Position numbers and translations under genes: made by a program | Source: Microbacterium sp. No. 7 | Lineage (GTDB): Bacteria; Actinomycetota; Actinomycetes; Actinomycetales; Microbacteriaceae | Direction of reading: 5' to 3' | Length of the DNA stretch: 64,000 bases | NCBI RefSeq assembly: GCF_001314225.1 | Contig: NZ_CP012697.1 | Coordinates: 620,001 to 684,000 of the forward strand | Notes under the pieces: model-generated | Seen by the model: only the letters and a program-made list of their open reading frames with translations | Databases searched by the model: none | What the model was told of the DNA's origin: nothing | Part shown: in pieces, positions 1 through 10,448 of the stretch | Layout: each line of letters opens with the position of its first letter | How positions within the stretch are numbered: the stretch's first letter is position 1

Positions 1-939
1 GCGCTTGCCCTCGAGCGAATAGCCCTCGGGCCATGCGGTCGTGTGCAGGATGTCGCCGCGGAAGGTCTCGGCGCCGGGGATCGTGAGCTTCGCGGGGGCG
101 TTGAACAGGCCCGTCGCCGCCGCGACGACCGAGGCGTGCGTCTGCTCGCGGCCGCCGTCGAGCTCGATGTCGAGCGTCCACGTGCCGCTCTTCTCGTCGT
201 AGGCGACGCTCTTCACGTCGCTGTGGAACTGGATGTGCTCATAGACGCCGAGCTCCTTCGCGACGTGCTCCATGTAGTCGCGCACCTGGGCGCCGGTCGC
301 GAAGTACTCGGTCCAGTCGTAGTCCTTGACGAAGCTGAGCTGGTATCCGAAGCTCAGGGTGTCGACGCGGACGTCGGGATACGTGTTGATGCTCCACGTG
401 CCGCCGAGCTCGCCGCGGCGCTCGAAGATCGTGTAGGGGATGCCGAGGCGCTGCAGGTGGATCGCGAGGATCAGGCCGTTGAAGCCGGAGCCGATGATCG
501 CGACGCGGAAGCCCTCGGGGATCCGAGGCTCGTCGACGTGCCACTCCGCCGGCCGGGTGAACTCGTCGAATGCGAGGATGTCGCGGCGGAAGACGAACTC
601 GTCGTCGCTCTCGATCCTGTGGTCCCAGAAGTTCTCCATCATCGCGCGCGCCTCGTCATCGGTGGGCACGCGCGGCGTGAAGCCGGCGGGGCGGTCGAGC
701 AGGAACGCGAGCGCCGCGTCCTTGACCTTCTGCGCGTCCCGCTCGTCCACGTCGATCTTCGTTACCGAGCCGCCGCGCTGGGCGACCCTGGTCAGGCGCA
801 CGTCGAGGAGATCGGCGTCGCCCGTCGCCTGGTAGATCGCGAGGCGCAGCGCGTTGAGGTCGGCGTGCGCGATCGCGCGCTGCACCTGCTCCCGCGTGGT
901 CTCGTCGGTGCTCTCCGACTGTGTCTCTGCAATGGTCAT
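1..939 (-). CDS. Baeyer-Villiger flavin monooxygenase, 5' part only (cut by window edge)
   Basis: The first 313 codons are present; the gene runs off the left edge. It begins at ATG 939. Residues 1-140 form an N-terminal extension like that of the 4-hydroxyacetophenone monooxygenase subgroup. A Rossmann FAD fingerprint GSGFNG lies at 150-155, followed by ELGGTW at 177-182. The Baeyer-Villiger fingerprint FxGxxxHTxxWP is complete at 292-303. These enzymes use FAD, NADPH and oxygen to insert oxygen next to a ketone, giving esters or lactones. The gene is divergent from an enoyl-CoA hydratase across 199 bp that holds candidate operators, so both may serve degradation of a ketone or alicyclic compound. 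The substrate cannot be told from sequence. Confidence 0.9.
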   Translation of the reverse strand, partial: MTIAETQSESTDETTREQVQRAIAHADLNALRLAIYQATGDADLLDVRLTRVAQRGGSVTKIDVDERDAQKVKDAALAFLLDRPAGFTPRVPTDDEARAMMENFWDHRIESDDEFVFRRDILAFDEFTRPAEWHVDEPRIPEGFRVAIIGSGFNGLILAIHLQRLGIPYTIFERRGELGGTWSINTYPDVRVDTLSFGYQLSFVKDYDWTEYFATGAQVRDYMEHVAKELGVYEHIQFHSDVKSVAYDEKSGTWTLDIELDGGREQTHASVVAAATGLFNAPAKLTIPGAETFRGDILHTTAWPEGYSLEGKR

Positions 940-1059
940 GCTCGGCTGGCCTCCCTGGCTATCGTCCTCGAATCGCCCCACAGTGTCGACGGGGACGGCA
1001 TCCTTGCGTCGGCCGCCGGCATGGGCTCAGGAGAACGGATGCCGGTGTTCGTACTATGG

Positions 1060-1089
1060 GTGCAATAAGTTTACCATTTGCACTAAGTT
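1060..1089. promoter_or_regulatory. Candidate operator between monooxygenase and enoyl-CoA hydratase
   Basis: Two copies of TGCAxTAAGTT lie at 1061-1071 and 1079-1089, 18 bp apart. GTGCAA at 1060-1065 and TTGCAC at 1078-1083 also make an inverted repeat. The stretch is AT-rich compared with its surroundings and lies 50-80 bp before the + gene start, so a regulator site shared by the two divergent units is likely. The regulator is not encoded in view. Confidence 0.45.
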
Positions 1090-1138
1090 GAATGCACATC
1101 GAAGCGCTGCGCACCCAGCTGCGCACCCAGGAGGACCA

Positions 1139-1915
1139 ATGACGGAGTATGCGACGATCCTCGTCGACCGCCGCAACGGAGTCGGGTACATCACCCTCGA
1201 CCGGCCGGAGGCGCTGAACGCGCTGAACGCCGAGCTGATCCGCGAGATCGTCCTCGCGGGCCGGGAGCTCGACGGCGACCCGGACATCGGCGCGATCGTG
1301 CTCACGGGCTCGGAGAAGGCCTTCGCGGCCGGCGCCGACATCAAGGAGATGGCGGACAAGGACTTCGTCGACATGTACCTCGACGACCCCTTCGTCACGT
1401 GGGGCGACTTCGGCCGCCTGCGCACGCCCGTGATCGCCGCCGTCGCGGGCTTCGCGCTCGGCGGCGGATGCGAGCTCGCGATGATGTGCGACATCATCCT
1501 CGCGGCCGACACCGCCCGGTTCGGGCAGCCGGAGGTGAACATCGGCGTGATCCCCGGCATCGGCGGCACGCAGCGTCTGCCGCGCGCGATCGGCCGCTAC
1601 AAGGCCGCCGAGCTCGTGCTCACCGGACGGCTTATGGGGGCCGAGGAGGCGGAGCGGGCCGGCCTGGTCTCGCGCGTCGTGCCCGCCGACGAGCTGCTCG
1701 CCGAGGCGACCAGGGTCGCCGAGGGGATCGCGGCGAGGTCCCGCCCCGTCGTCTACGCCGCCAAGGCCGCGCTCCTCTCCTCGCAGGAGACGACGCTCGC
1801 CGAGGGTCTGCGGTACGAGAAACACCTGTTCACGTCGATGTTCGCGCTCGACGACAGGTCCGAGGGCATGGCGGCGTTCCGCGACCGCCGCGAGCCGCAG
1901 TTCCGTCATCGCTGA
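1139..1915 (+). CDS. Enoyl-CoA hydratase/isomerase (crotonase family)
   Basis: A 258-residue protein of normal length for a crotonase. ATG 1139 is chosen because GGAGG lies 7 nt upstream; the frame is open further upstream, but that part lacks homology features. The oxyanion-hole segments AAGADIK (63-69) and [10 protein letters not shown] (104-113) are present, and the two catalytic glutamates of true hydratases are kept at E112 and E132. It should hydrate a trans-2-enoyl-CoA to a 3-hydroxyacyl-CoA. A short-chain dehydrogenase follows after 12 nt, so the two are probably co-transcribed and perform consecutive steps of a beta-oxidation-like route. Confidence 0.9.
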   Translation: MTEYATILVDRRNGVGYITLDRPEALNALNAELIREIVLAGRELDGDPDIGAIVLTGSEKAFAAGADIKEMADKDFVDMYLDDPFVTWGDFGRLRTPVIAAVAGFALGGGCELAMMCDIILAADTARFGQPEVNIGVIPGIGGTQRLPRAIGRYKAAELVLTGRLMGAEEAERAGLVSRVVPADELLAEATRVAEGIAARSRPVVYAAKAALLSSQETTLAEGLRYEKHLFTSMFALDDRSEGMAAFRDRREPQFRHR

Positions 1916-1927
1916 GAGGCTGGACCG

Positions 1928-2716
1928 ATGAGCACAGAGAACCCGGACACGGCCGTCGTCGACTACGCTGCGCGCACGCGGCTCGACGGCCGCACCGTCC
2001 TCGTCGTCGGAGCGGGCCAGGGCATCGGTCTGGAGACGAGCCGGGCCGCCGCCGCGCTCGGGGCGCACGTCATCTGCCTCGACCTCGACAGGGGTCTCGC
2101 CGAGGCCGCCGCGGCGGAGACGGGCGGGACCGCGAAGGCCGCCGACGTCACGAGCCGTGCCGACGTGGAGCGGCTCTTCGGCGAGATCGAGGCGGAGTTC
2201 GGCCGCATCCACGGCATCGCCGACATCATCGGCGCGTCGCAGCTCACGCCGATCGACGAGTACGCCGACGAGGACTGGGAGAGGGCCCTCCGGCTCAACC
2301 TCACGCAGGCGTTCTACGTGCTCCAGCTCGGCGCGCGCGTCATGACCGACGGCGGATCGATCGTCTTCGTCGGCTCCGTCTCGGGCCTGCGATCGGCGCC
2401 GCAGCACGCGGCGTACGGGGCCGCGAAGGCCGGTCTGCTGAACCTCGTGCGCAGCGCCGCCGTCGAGTACGGGCCGCGCGTCCGGGTCAACGCGGTCTCG
2501 CCGGGCCAGATCCGCACGCCGCGGATGCAGGAGCGTCACCGTGACGACGGCTTCTACGAGTATTGGACGGAGCGCACGCCCCTGGGGCGCCCCGGCGAGC
2601 CGAGCGACATCGCCTCGGCGCTCATGTTCTTCCTCACCGACCAGTCCGCGTGGGTCAGCGGCGAGGCGCTGCTGGTCGACGGCGGCACCGCCAAGCGCTT
2701 CGTCTACGCGAGCTGA
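1928..2716 (+). CDS. Short-chain dehydrogenase/reductase
   Basis: A 262-residue classical SDR. The NAD(P) motif GAGQGIG is at 28-34. The catalytic residues S150, Y163 and K167 are present (YGAAK). The usual NNAG strand is replaced by IIGAS near 100-104, an uncommon variant that may affect structure or substrate. The C-terminal VSGEALLVDGG is typical. The aspartate pair in CLDLD after beta-2 suggests NAD rather than NADP. Twelve nt after the enoyl-CoA hydratase stop, it probably oxidises the hydroxyacyl or alcohol product of the same pathway. It converges with the SDR at 2739-3572 with only 22 bp between and no obvious terminator. Confidence 0.85.
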   Translation: MSTENPDTAVVDYAARTRLDGRTVLVVGAGQGIGLETSRAAAALGAHVICLDLDRGLAEAAAAETGGTAKAADVTSRADVERLFGEIEAEFGRIHGIADIIGASQLTPIDEYADEDWERALRLNLTQAFYVLQLGARVMTDGGSIVFVGSVSGLRSAPQHAAYGAAKAGLLNLVRSAAVEYGPRVRVNAVSPGQIRTPRMQERHRDDGFYEYWTERTPLGRPGEPSDIASALMFFLTDQSAWVSGEALLVDGGTAKRFVYAS

Positions 2717-2738
2717 CCCGTGCCGGAGCCGGCCGGCG

Positions 2739-3572
2739 TCATCCGTCGGCCGACTCCGAGACGGCGCGCCACTCGCCGACCTCCGCGAGGCGCTCCTCGA
2801 ACGTCTCGCGCACGAGCCGCACCGCGCCCGTGCCGAGCACGAGCCGGCGGGGCGGCGGATCCGAGGCGAGCGCCCGCAGGATCGCGGCCGCGCCGCGCTC
2901 GGGATCGCCCGGCTGGGCGTCCGTCGCATCCACCTCGGCCGCGCGGCGGGCGTCGACGCCGGGGTACACGCCGGGCAGCCGATCGGCGGTGAGCACGCGG
3001 GAGCGGCCGAAGAACTGCGTGCGGAAGGCGCCCGGCTCGACCACGAGCACGGGGATGCCGTGGTCGGCGAGCTCGACGCGCAGCACGTTCGACCAGCCCT
3101 CGAGGGCGTGCTTCGACGCCGCGTAGTAGGCGGAGCCGACGGCGCCCCGCACGCCGCTCACCGACGACACGTTGACGATCGCGCCGCGCCGCCGCGCGCG
3201 CAGCCCGGCGAGCAGTCGTGAGGTCAGCAGCGCAGGGCCGAAGAAGTTCGCGTCGAACTGGGCGCGCGCCTCGGCCTCGGAGGTCTCCTCGACGGCGCCG
3301 AGCAGGCCGTAGCCGGCGTTGTTCACGACGACGTCGACGGGGCCCAGCTCCGCCTCGACGCGTGCGACGGCGGCGTCGACGGATGCCGGATCGGCGAGGT
3401 CGAGGGCGACGCGCAGCATCCGCTCGTCGCGGGGGAGCCCGTCGAGGCGGCCGAGCTCGCGCGCGGTTCCGGCGACGCGGGCGCCGGCGGCGTGCGCGGC
3501 CCGGGCGATGGCCTCGCCCAGGCCCGACGACGCGCCCGTCACGAGCCAGGTGCGATCGGTGAGATGGTCCAT
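2739..3572 (-). CDS. Short-chain dehydrogenase/reductase
   Basis: 277 residues. GASSGLG at 13-19, NNAG at 84-87, and Y150/K154 (YAASK) mark an active classical SDR. The layout, with SGVRG after the serine and a long C-terminal substrate lid, resembles the NAD(P)-dependent 'retinol dehydrogenase-like' group; the substrate is unknown. No Shine-Dalgarno is visible before ATG 3572. Instead TAATCT, a good -10 box on this strand, ends 6 nt before the start, so the mRNA is probably leaderless. It is convergent with the preceding SDR and divergent from etfB. Confidence 0.8.
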   Translation of the reverse strand: MDHLTDRTWLVTGASSGLGEAIARAAHAAGARVAGTARELGRLDGLPRDERMLRVALDLADPASVDAAVARVEAELGPVDVVVNNAGYGLLGAVEETSEAEARAQFDANFFGPALLTSRLLAGLRARRRGAIVNVSSVSGVRGAVGSAYYAASKHALEGWSNVLRVELADHGIPVLVVEPGAFRTQFFGRSRVLTADRLPGVYPGVDARRAAEVDATDAQPGDPERGAAAILRALASDPPPRRLVLGTGAVRLVRETFEERLAEVGEWRAVSESADG

Positions 3573-3573
3573 A

Positions 3574-3600
3574 GAGATAGATTAGCTGCCTGATTATCTC
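3574..3600. promoter_or_regulatory. Promoter and possible operator of the SDR
   Basis: GAGATA (3574-3579) and TATCTC (3595-3600) form a 6-bp inverted repeat around the -10 box TAATCT of the - strand gene. Binding here would cover the leaderless start. No cognate regulator is adjacent. Confidence 0.3.
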
Positions 3601-3759
3601 GATGGTGGTCCGGTGCTGCGTCGAATCGACGTCGCGCGGCTCGGCGACCACGCCGCCGGATCGCCCGCCGCCGGGTTAGGTCACCCTTATACAGCGGCGG
3701 GCGGCCGTGGTCATGTGAGTTGCCTGAGACATGGCAGAATATAGCCCCGGAGGTGGCCG

Positions 3760-4536
3760 ATGAAGATCGTTGTCCTAGTCAAGGAAGTTCCGGACACATA
3801 CACCGACCGCAAGCTCAGCCTGGAGACCGGGCTCGCGGATCGTGAGGCGTCCGAGCGGGTGCTCGACGAGATCGGTGAGCGCTCGCTCGAAGCAGCGCTC
3901 ACGTATGCCGACGCCAACGCGGGGACGGAGATCGTCGTGGTCTCCATGGGCGCCGAGGCAGCGGCCGCCTCGATCCGCAAGGGGCTCGCGATGGGTGCGG
4001 CCAGCGCCGTGCAGGTCGCCGACGAGGCCCTCGCCGGCGCCGACCTGGGCGTGACCGCCAAGGCGCTCGCCGCCGCGGTCAAGCGCACCGGCTTCGACCT
4101 CGTGATCACGGGCAACGTGTCGACCGACGGCTCGGGCGGGCTCATCCCCGCGATGATCGCCGAGCACCTCGGCGTGCCGCACGCGACCGCGCTGACCTCC
4201 GTGCAGATTTCGGAGTCCTCCGTCACGGGCACCCGCGTCACCGACGCCGGCGTGGCCACCGTCAAGGCCGACCTGCCCGCGGTCATCTCCGTGACCGAGG
4301 CGCTGCCCGACGCGCGCTTCCCCAACTTCAAGGGCATCATGGCGGCCAAGAAGAAGCCGTTCGAGACGGTCTCGCTGGCCGACCTCGGCGTCGAGATCGA
4401 CCCGACGGTCGCTCCCCAGTCGATCGTGACCGCCATCAGCGAGAAGCCTCCGCGCGGTGCCGGCATCAAGATCGTCGACGAGGGCGACGCGGGCGAGAAG
4501 CTCGCCGCATACCTCATCGAGAACCGACTGGCGTAA
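3760..4536 (+). CDS. etfB: Electron transfer flavoprotein subunit beta
   Basis: A 258-residue EtfB with the family's start [13 protein letters not shown] and the nucleotide-binding core [14 protein letters not shown] (about 114-127). GGAGGT 4-10 nt before ATG 3760 gives a strong ribosome site. EtfB binds AMP and, with EtfA, forms the soluble heterodimer that takes electrons from acyl-CoA and other dehydrogenases. etfA follows 10 nt downstream and a membrane cytochrome after that. The order etfB-etfA is usual in actinobacteria. Confidence 0.97.
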   Translation: MKIVVLVKEVPDTYTDRKLSLETGLADREASERVLDEIGERSLEAALTYADANAGTEIVVVSMGAEAAAASIRKGLAMGAASAVQVADEALAGADLGVTAKALAAAVKRTGFDLVITGNVSTDGSGGLIPAMIAEHLGVPHATALTSVQISESSVTGTRVTDAGVATVKADLPAVISVTEALPDARFPNFKGIMAAKKKPFETVSLADLGVEIDPTVAPQSIVTAISEKPPRGAGIKIVDEGDAGEKLAAYLIENRLA

Positions 4537-4546
4537 GGAGCACACC

Positions 4547-5524
<978 letters not shown>

Positions 5525-5526
5525 GC

Positions 5527-7227
5527 ATGGCGACATACGGCGCGACACTCCGGCGCGGGCTGCCCCGGCGCCCCGGTGGCGACCCGTGGCCGCCCGCCGG
5601 CGACGCCCCCCTTGAGGTCGCCGCGCAGGCTGCGGCCCCGGTGACCGCTCCCGCGGCCCCGGCGGCCGAGGCCCCCGCTCCCGCGGCGACGCCCGTCGTC
5701 GAGACCCCGGCCGCGCAGGCCCCGGCTCCGGCCGCGCAGGCCCCGGCTGCCGCTGCGGCGCCGGTCGTCGCGGCCGCTCCGGCGGCCACGGTGACGCTGC
5801 GGCGCGGGCTGCCGCGTGTGCCCGGCGGCGAGCCGTGGCCCCCGGCATCCACCGTCGTCGTCGCCGCGGCTCCGGCCGCCGCCGCGGCCGTGGCGCCCGC
5901 CGCTGCCGCGCCCGCCGAGGTCGCCGCGCCCGCGGAGGCCGCCGCCGCGCCCGCCGCGGCTGCGCCCGTCGCCGTGGCCGCCGGAGGCTCCGGCGTGCAG
6001 CTGGCCCCCGCGGGGTCGTCGGTGCGTCGCGGCCTGCCGCGCACGGCCGGCGGAGACCCGTGGCCCCCGGCCGGAACGGTCGTCGCGGCGGTCGCCGCAG
6101 CGCCCGTCGCCGCCGCCCCGGTCGCGCAGGCTCCGGCCGCCGGCGTTCCCGCCGCTGCTTCTGCTCCCGCGGCTGCCGCCGCCCCGGCTCCGGCCGCGGC
6201 ACCCGTCGCCGTCGCCGAGGGTCCGCGCCCGCCGCTGACGCTGCCGCGCACGGTGTGGGCCGGCAAGAACGCCGACACGCGCCCCGCGCCCGTGGAGCGC
6301 ACGCTCATCGGCCCGTTCAGCAAGGGGCAGTGGGCGATCGTCGTGCTCTTCGGCGGTGCCGCGCTGCTGCTGCTCGCGGCCATGGCCGTGGTCGCCGTGC
6401 GCTTCCTGCTGAGCCTCGAGTTCATGCAGGACTTCCAGGCGCGCTTCCCGGGCGAGTACCACCTGCCCGAGGGCGCTCCCGTGGGCTTCCCGGCCTGGCT
6501 CGGCTGGCAGCACTTCCTCAACTTCTTCCTGATGACGCTCATCATCCGCTCGGGTCTGCAGATTCGCGGAGAGAAGCGTCCGGCCGCGTTCTGGTCGTCG
6601 AAGAAGAACCCGAAGAGCAAGATGAGCCTCACGCAGTGGTTCCACGTGTCGCTCGACGTCCTGTGGCTCGTCAACGGTGCCGTCTTCATCGTGCTGCTCT
6701 TCGTGACGGGGCAGTGGATGCGCGTGGTCCCCACGAGCTGGGAGGTCTTCCCCAACGCGCTGTCGGCGGCGCTGCACTACGTGTCGCTCGACTGGCCGAC
6801 CGAGAACGGCTGGGTCAACTACAACTCGCTGCAGCAGCTGGCCTACTTCACGACGATCTTCATCGCCGCGCCGATCTCTGCGATCACCGGATTCCGGATG
6901 AGCGCGATGTGGCCGAAGAACAACGAGAAGCTCAGCAACCTGCTGCCCCTCGAGTTCGTGCGCAAGCTGCACTTCCCCGCGATGCTCTACTTCGTGGCGT
7001 TCATCATCATCCACGTGATCCTGGTGTTCGCGACGGGTGCGCTGCGCAACCTCAACCATATGTTCGCGGCACAGGGATCGGTCGACGGCGTCGAGTACGC
7101 CGCCAACTGGACGGGCTTCTGGCTCTTCTTCCTGTCGCTCGTCGTCACCGTCGGCGCCGTCATCGCGGCGCGCCCCCTGGTGCTCAGCCCGATCGCCCGA
7201 CTGTTCGGAAACGTCAGCGGCCGCTGA
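5527..7227 (+). CDS. Membrane b-type cytochrome with repetitive Ala/Pro-rich N-terminal region
   Basis: 566 residues in two parts. Residues 1-250 are Ala/Pro/Val-rich and carry the motif RRGLPRxxGGxPWPPA three times (8-24, 91-107, 166-182), with a worn fourth copy (LTLPRTVW, from 237). From about 269 a membrane domain follows with at least four or five hydrophobic helices and histidines placed like heme b ligands: H329 (WQHF), H373 (WFHV), H482 (KLHF) and H496 (IIIHV). It resembles cytochrome b561 / hydrogenase b-type cytochromes. It starts 2 nt after etfA. Inference: it receives electrons from the ETF at the membrane, the repeats perhaps serving as tethered docking sites. A perfect hairpin follows the gene. 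Confidence 0.75.
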   Translation: MATYGATLRRGLPRRPGGDPWPPAGDAPLEVAAQAAAPVTAPAAPAAEAPAPAATPVVETPAAQAPAPAAQAPAAAAAPVVAAAPAATVTLRRGLPRVPGGEPWPPASTVVVAAAPAAAAAVAPAAAAPAEVAAPAEAAAAPAAAAPVAVAAGGSGVQLAPAGSSVRRGLPRTAGGDPWPPAGTVVAAVAAAPVAAAPVAQAPAAGVPAAASAPAAAAAPAPAAAPVAVAEGPRPPLTLPRTVWAGKNADTRPAPVERTLIGPFSKGQWAIVVLFGGAALLLLAAMAVVAVRFLLSLEFMQDFQARFPGEYHLPEGAPVGFPAWLGWQHFLNFFLMTLIIRSGLQIRGEKRPAAFWSSKKNPKSKMSLTQWFHVSLDVLWLVNGAVFIVLLFVTGQWMRVVPTSWEVFPNALSAALHYVSLDWPTENGWVNYNSLQQLAYFTTIFIAAPISAITGFRMSAMWPKNNEKLSNLLPLEFVRKLHFPAMLYFVAFIIIHVILVFATGALRNLNHMFAAQGSVDGVEYAANWTGFWLFFLSLVVTVGAVIAARPLVLSPIARLFGNVSGR

Positions 7228-7240
7228 TCACGGCATCCCC

Positions 7241-7285
7241 GCGCATCGCGCCGGCATCCTCTCTTCGGATGCCGGCGCGATGCGC
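7241..7285 (+). terminator. Hairpin terminator after the etf-cytochrome operon
   Basis: Perfect 19-bp arms (7241-7259 and 7267-7285) with a 7-nt loop, 14 nt after the cytochrome stop. There is no T-run beyond TTCTC, as is common in high-GC actinobacteria. Confidence 0.7.
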
Positions 7286-7333
7286 TTCTCGGCATCCGTC
7301 CCCTCGGGGGCCTGCGGGGACAGGGCACCGCGC

Positions 7334-7351
7334 GCATGAAATATTTGATGC
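7334..7351. promoter_or_regulatory. 18-bp near-perfect palindrome upstream of aldehyde dehydrogenase
   Basis: GCATGAAATATTTGATGC is palindromic except for one base pair and sits about 65 bp before the dehydrogenase start, in an AT-rich island. A possible -10 (TAGAGT, 7360-7365) lies just downstream. It looks like a regulator operator, for example of the GntR type; no regulator gene is nearby. Confidence 0.5.
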
Positions 7352-7414
7352 ATTCTTGGTAGAGTCGGCAGCAGTCGGCGCCACGGCGAGGGCCGACCGA
7401 GACGCGAGGAGTCA

Positions 7415-8875
7415 ATGATGACCGAAGGCCTGTACATCGGCGGACGTTGGGTGGAGCCGCTCTCGACCGCACGCATCGACGTGATCTCTCCGTACACGGA
7501 GCAGGTGATCGGCACGGTGCCCGACGCGTCGCGGGAGGACGTCGACCGGGCGGTCGCGGCCGCCCGCGAGGCGTTCGACCGGGGCCCCTGGCCGCGCCTG
7601 ACGCTCGACGAGCGCATCGCGGCGATGAAGAGGTTCACGGCGCACCTCGCCGAGCGCGAGGCGGAGATCGCGCTCGCGGTGACCGAGGAGATGGGCTGCC
7701 CCATCACGCTCTCCAAGACCATGCAGGCGATGGGACCGCGACTCATGCTCGACGCGTTCATCGACGCGGCCCCGCAGGTGCAGTGGAGCCAGGTGCGCCC
7801 CGGGGCGATGGGCACCTCGCTCATCACGCGCGAGCCCGTCGGGGTCGTCGCCGCGGTCGTGCCGTGGAACGCGCCGCTGCTGGTCGCCTCGCTCAAGCTC
7901 GGCCCGGCCCTGCTGTCGGGCTGCACCGTCGTGCTGAAGACGTCGCCCGAGACGCCGCTGTCGGCACGGTTCTACGCCGACGCCGCCGAGGCCGCGGGAC
8001 TGCCGGCCGGCGTGCTGAACATCGTCTCGGCCGACCGCGAGAGCAGCGAGTACCTCATCTCGCACCGCGGCGTCGACAAGGTCTCGTTCACGGGGTCGAC
8101 GGCGGCCGGCCGTCGCATCGCCGAGGTGTGCGGGCGCGACCTGCGCCGCGTCACGCTGGAGCTCGGCGGCAAGTCGGCCGCCGTCGTGCTCGACGACGCC
8201 GACTTCGACATCGTGCTGCCGCAGATCCGCGCCCTGTCGCTGCGCAACAGCGGTCAGGTGTGCAGCAACAAGACCCGCATCGTCGTGCCGCGCTCGCGCA
8301 AGAAGGAGCTCGTCGACCGCGTCGTCGACATGCTGGAGTCGCTGCACGTGGGCGATCCGAAGGATGCCGTGACCGACATCGGCCCGCTCGTCGCTCAGCG
8401 CCAGCGGACGATGGTCGAGCGCTACATCGGCGTCGGCCGCGACGAGGGCGCGCGGCTCGTCACGGGCGGCGGACGCCCCGCCGACCTGGAGCACGGCTGG
8501 TTCGTGCAGCCGACGCTGTTCACCGACGTCACGCCCGACATGACGATCGCCCGCGAGGAGATCTTCGGGCCCGTGCTGTCGGTGCTCGAGTACGACACGG
8601 TCGACGAGGCGATCGACATCGCCAACGCGACCGACTACGGCCTGAGCGGCTCGGTCTTCGCCTCCGACGTCGGGCGCGCGCTCGAGGTGGCGCGCGGCAT
8701 GCGCACCGGCACCGTGGAGCTGAACGGCAACGTCGTGGGATTCCAGTCTCCCGTCGGCGGGTTCAAGACCAGCGGCATCGGCCGGGAGGCCGGCGTCGAG
8801 GGCTTCGAGGCGTACGTCGAGATCAAGTCGTACGGCATCGGCGCCGACTACGCGGCGAGGCTGTCGGCGCCGTGA
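7415..8875 (+). CDS. NAD(P)-dependent aldehyde dehydrogenase
   Basis: 486 residues, normal for the family. Catalytic C283 (GQVCSN), the general base E249 (LELGGK), the PWN motif and the C-terminal EEIFGPVLSV are all present. It oxidises an aldehyde to the acid through a thioester. Two adjacent ATG codons begin the frame; 7415 or 7418 could be used, with AGGAG about 7 nt upstream of the first. The stop overlaps the GTG start of an MmgE/PrpD protein by 3 nt, so the two are translationally coupled. The partner and the nearby monooxygenase genes suggest a role in carboxylic or alicyclic compound catabolism, but the substrate is unknown. Confidence 0.92.
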   Translation: MMTEGLYIGGRWVEPLSTARIDVISPYTEQVIGTVPDASREDVDRAVAAAREAFDRGPWPRLTLDERIAAMKRFTAHLAEREAEIALAVTEEMGCPITLSKTMQAMGPRLMLDAFIDAAPQVQWSQVRPGAMGTSLITREPVGVVAAVVPWNAPLLVASLKLGPALLSGCTVVLKTSPETPLSARFYADAAEAAGLPAGVLNIVSADRESSEYLISHRGVDKVSFTGSTAAGRRIAEVCGRDLRRVTLELGGKSAAVVLDDADFDIVLPQIRALSLRNSGQVCSNKTRIVVPRSRKKELVDRVVDMLESLHVGDPKDAVTDIGPLVAQRQRTMVERYIGVGRDEGARLVTGGGRPADLEHGWFVQPTLFTDVTPDMTIAREEIFGPVLSVLEYDTVDEAIDIANATDYGLSGSVFASDVGRALEVARGMRTGTVELNGNVVGFQSPVGGFKTSGIGREAGVEGFEAYVEIKSYGIGADYAARLSAP

Positions 8876-10296
8876 CCACGATCGTCGACAGGCTCGCGGC
8901 CTTCGCGCTGCAGAGCGCGTTCGACACGCTGCCCGACGTCGTGGTCGAGGAGTCGAAGAGGCTCGTGCTCGACTCGGTCGGCTGTGCGATCGGGGCGACC
9001 GACCACCCGAAGGGCGCGGCGGGCATCGACTTCGGCCGCCTGCTCGGGGCCGGCGGCACGGACGCCGCGATCCTGGGCACGCGGCACCGCTCGAGCGTCT
9101 TCGGCGCCGCCTTCGCGAACGGCGAGCTCATCAACGCCCTCGACTACGACGCGGTCCTGCCGCCGGGGCACGTCGTGCCCTACGTGCTGCCCGGCGCGCT
9201 CGCCGAGGCCGAGGCGCGCCGCAGCTCGGGTCGGCGGCTCATCGCGGCCGTCGCGGTGGCGCATGAGATGAGCAACCGCCTCGGCAAGGCGATGGACTAT
9301 CACCGCACTGTCACGCCCGAGGGCGAGATCGTGCTGTCGCCCGTGCTCGGGTTCAGCAGCACCGTGTTCGGCGCGACCGCGGCGGTCGGCATGCTGCGCG
9401 GGCAGGATGCCGAGACCCTGGCGAGCGCGCTCGCGCTGGCCCCGACGATCGCGCCGCCGAACACGATGCGCACGTGGCTGGCGCACGCCCCGGCCACGAC
9501 GTTCAAGTACCTCCTGGCGGGGGCGCTGACGCAGTCGGCGCTCACCGCCGCCTGCATGGCCGAGCTCGGGCATCGCGGCGACCGGCAGGTGCTCGACGAC
9601 GCCGAGTTCGGCTACGCGCGCTTCATCGCGACGGGGCGCTGGGAGCCCTCGGAGATCCTTCGCGACCTCGGTGAGCGCTGGGGCTTCCCCGCCGAGCAGG
9701 TCTACAAGCCCTACCCGCACTGCCGCGTGCTGCACGGCCTGCTCGACGTCACGGCCAAGGCGGTCGCCGACAACGGCATCGCCGCCGGCGAGATCGAGTC
9801 GATCCGCGCATGGGGCGAGGCATGGGTCGAGCATCCGCTGTGGCTCAACCGCGACATCGGGCACGTCGTCGACGCGCAGTTCAGCATCGCGCACGGGCTC
9901 GCGCTCGCGGCTCACGGCATCGCGCCCGGTCCGCGCTGGCAGGCGCCGGAGACGGTGAACGATCCGTCGGTGCTCGCCCTCATGGGGCGCGTCGCGTTCG
10001 AGCCGCATCCCGAGTGGGCGTCGGCCTACGGCCGCGACCACCGCGTGCGTCCCTCGCGCGTCGAGATCACCGCCCGCGGGCGCGTGTTCGTCGAGGAGGG
10101 GGAGATCCCCAAGGGGACGCCCACCGACGATCCGTCGACCGCGATGAGCTGGCAGGAGCTGGCGGCCAAGTTCGAGACCAACGCCGCCGGCCGTCTCTCG
10201 CCGGATCAGATCGCCGACGCGATCGCGGTCGTCGCCGAGCTGGATGCCGCCGACGACCCCATGCCCGCCCTCATCCGCGCCGTCACCCCCGCCTGA
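8872..10296 (+). CDS. MmgE/PrpD family protein
   Basis: 474 residues, starting at GTG 8872 inside the stop of the aldehyde dehydrogenase (GTGA overlap). The fold family includes 2-methylcitrate dehydratase (PrpD), itaconate decarboxylase and iminodisuccinate epimerase. Typical family segments are present: LDSVGCAIGA near 32-41, an N-terminal helical domain with NGELINALDYDA, and KPYPHCRVLHGLLD in the C-terminal half. No prpB or prpC genes flank it, so propionate metabolism is not implied. With the aldehyde dehydrogenase it probably acts on an unsaturated or hydroxylated di/tricarboxylate-like intermediate. The reaction is not determinable here. Confidence 0.8.
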   Translation: MTTIVDRLAAFALQSAFDTLPDVVVEESKRLVLDSVGCAIGATDHPKGAAGIDFGRLLGAGGTDAAILGTRHRSSVFGAAFANGELINALDYDAVLPPGHVVPYVLPGALAEAEARRSSGRRLIAAVAVAHEMSNRLGKAMDYHRTVTPEGEIVLSPVLGFSSTVFGATAAVGMLRGQDAETLASALALAPTIAPPNTMRTWLAHAPATTFKYLLAGALTQSALTAACMAELGHRGDRQVLDDAEFGYARFIATGRWEPSEILRDLGERWGFPAEQVYKPYPHCRVLHGLLDVTAKAVADNGIAAGEIESIRAWGEAWVEHPLWLNRDIGHVVDAQFSIAHGLALAAHGIAPGPRWQAPETVNDPSVLALMGRVAFEPHPEWASAYGRDHRVRPSRVEITARGRVFVEEGEIPKGTPTDDPSTAMSWQELAAKFETNAAGRLSPDQIADAIAVVAELDAADDPMPALIRAVTPA

Positions 10297-10320
10297 CGGC
10301 CCCGCCCCGCGCCCTCCTCC

Positions 10321-10418
10321 GCCGAGACGGTGGGCTTATCGCCGACGTGGTGTCCTCTTCGCCCAGACGGTGGGTTTCTCGCCGAGACGGTGGACACCGT
10401 CTCGGCGAGAAACCCACC
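10321..10418. repeat. Fold-back array of 20-bp units (class H)
   Basis: Units beginning GCCGAGACGGTGG (or GCCGACGTGG/GCCCAGACGG variants) start at 10321, 10341, 10361 and 10381, exactly 20 bp apart. The last one and a half units are then repeated inverted: 10369-10392 is the perfect complement of 10395-10418. The array fills the gap between two genes transcribed toward each other and could terminate both transcripts. Confidence 0.85.
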
Positions 10419-10448
10419 ATCTCGCGGTGCGAGGGAAACGTGGGGGTG

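Noticed and set aside
959..2929. Long open frame on the - strand opposite the hydratase and SDR genes
   Set aside because: It is an antisense shadow of high-GC coding sequence; its protein is Arg/Asp/Glu-rich without domains, while the + strand genes carry catalytic motifs.
7447..8871. Open frame in a second + frame across the aldehyde dehydrogenase
   Set aside because: It is only the in-frame upstream extension of the MmgE/PrpD gene; the GTG at 8872 coupled to the dehydrogenase stop is the credible start.
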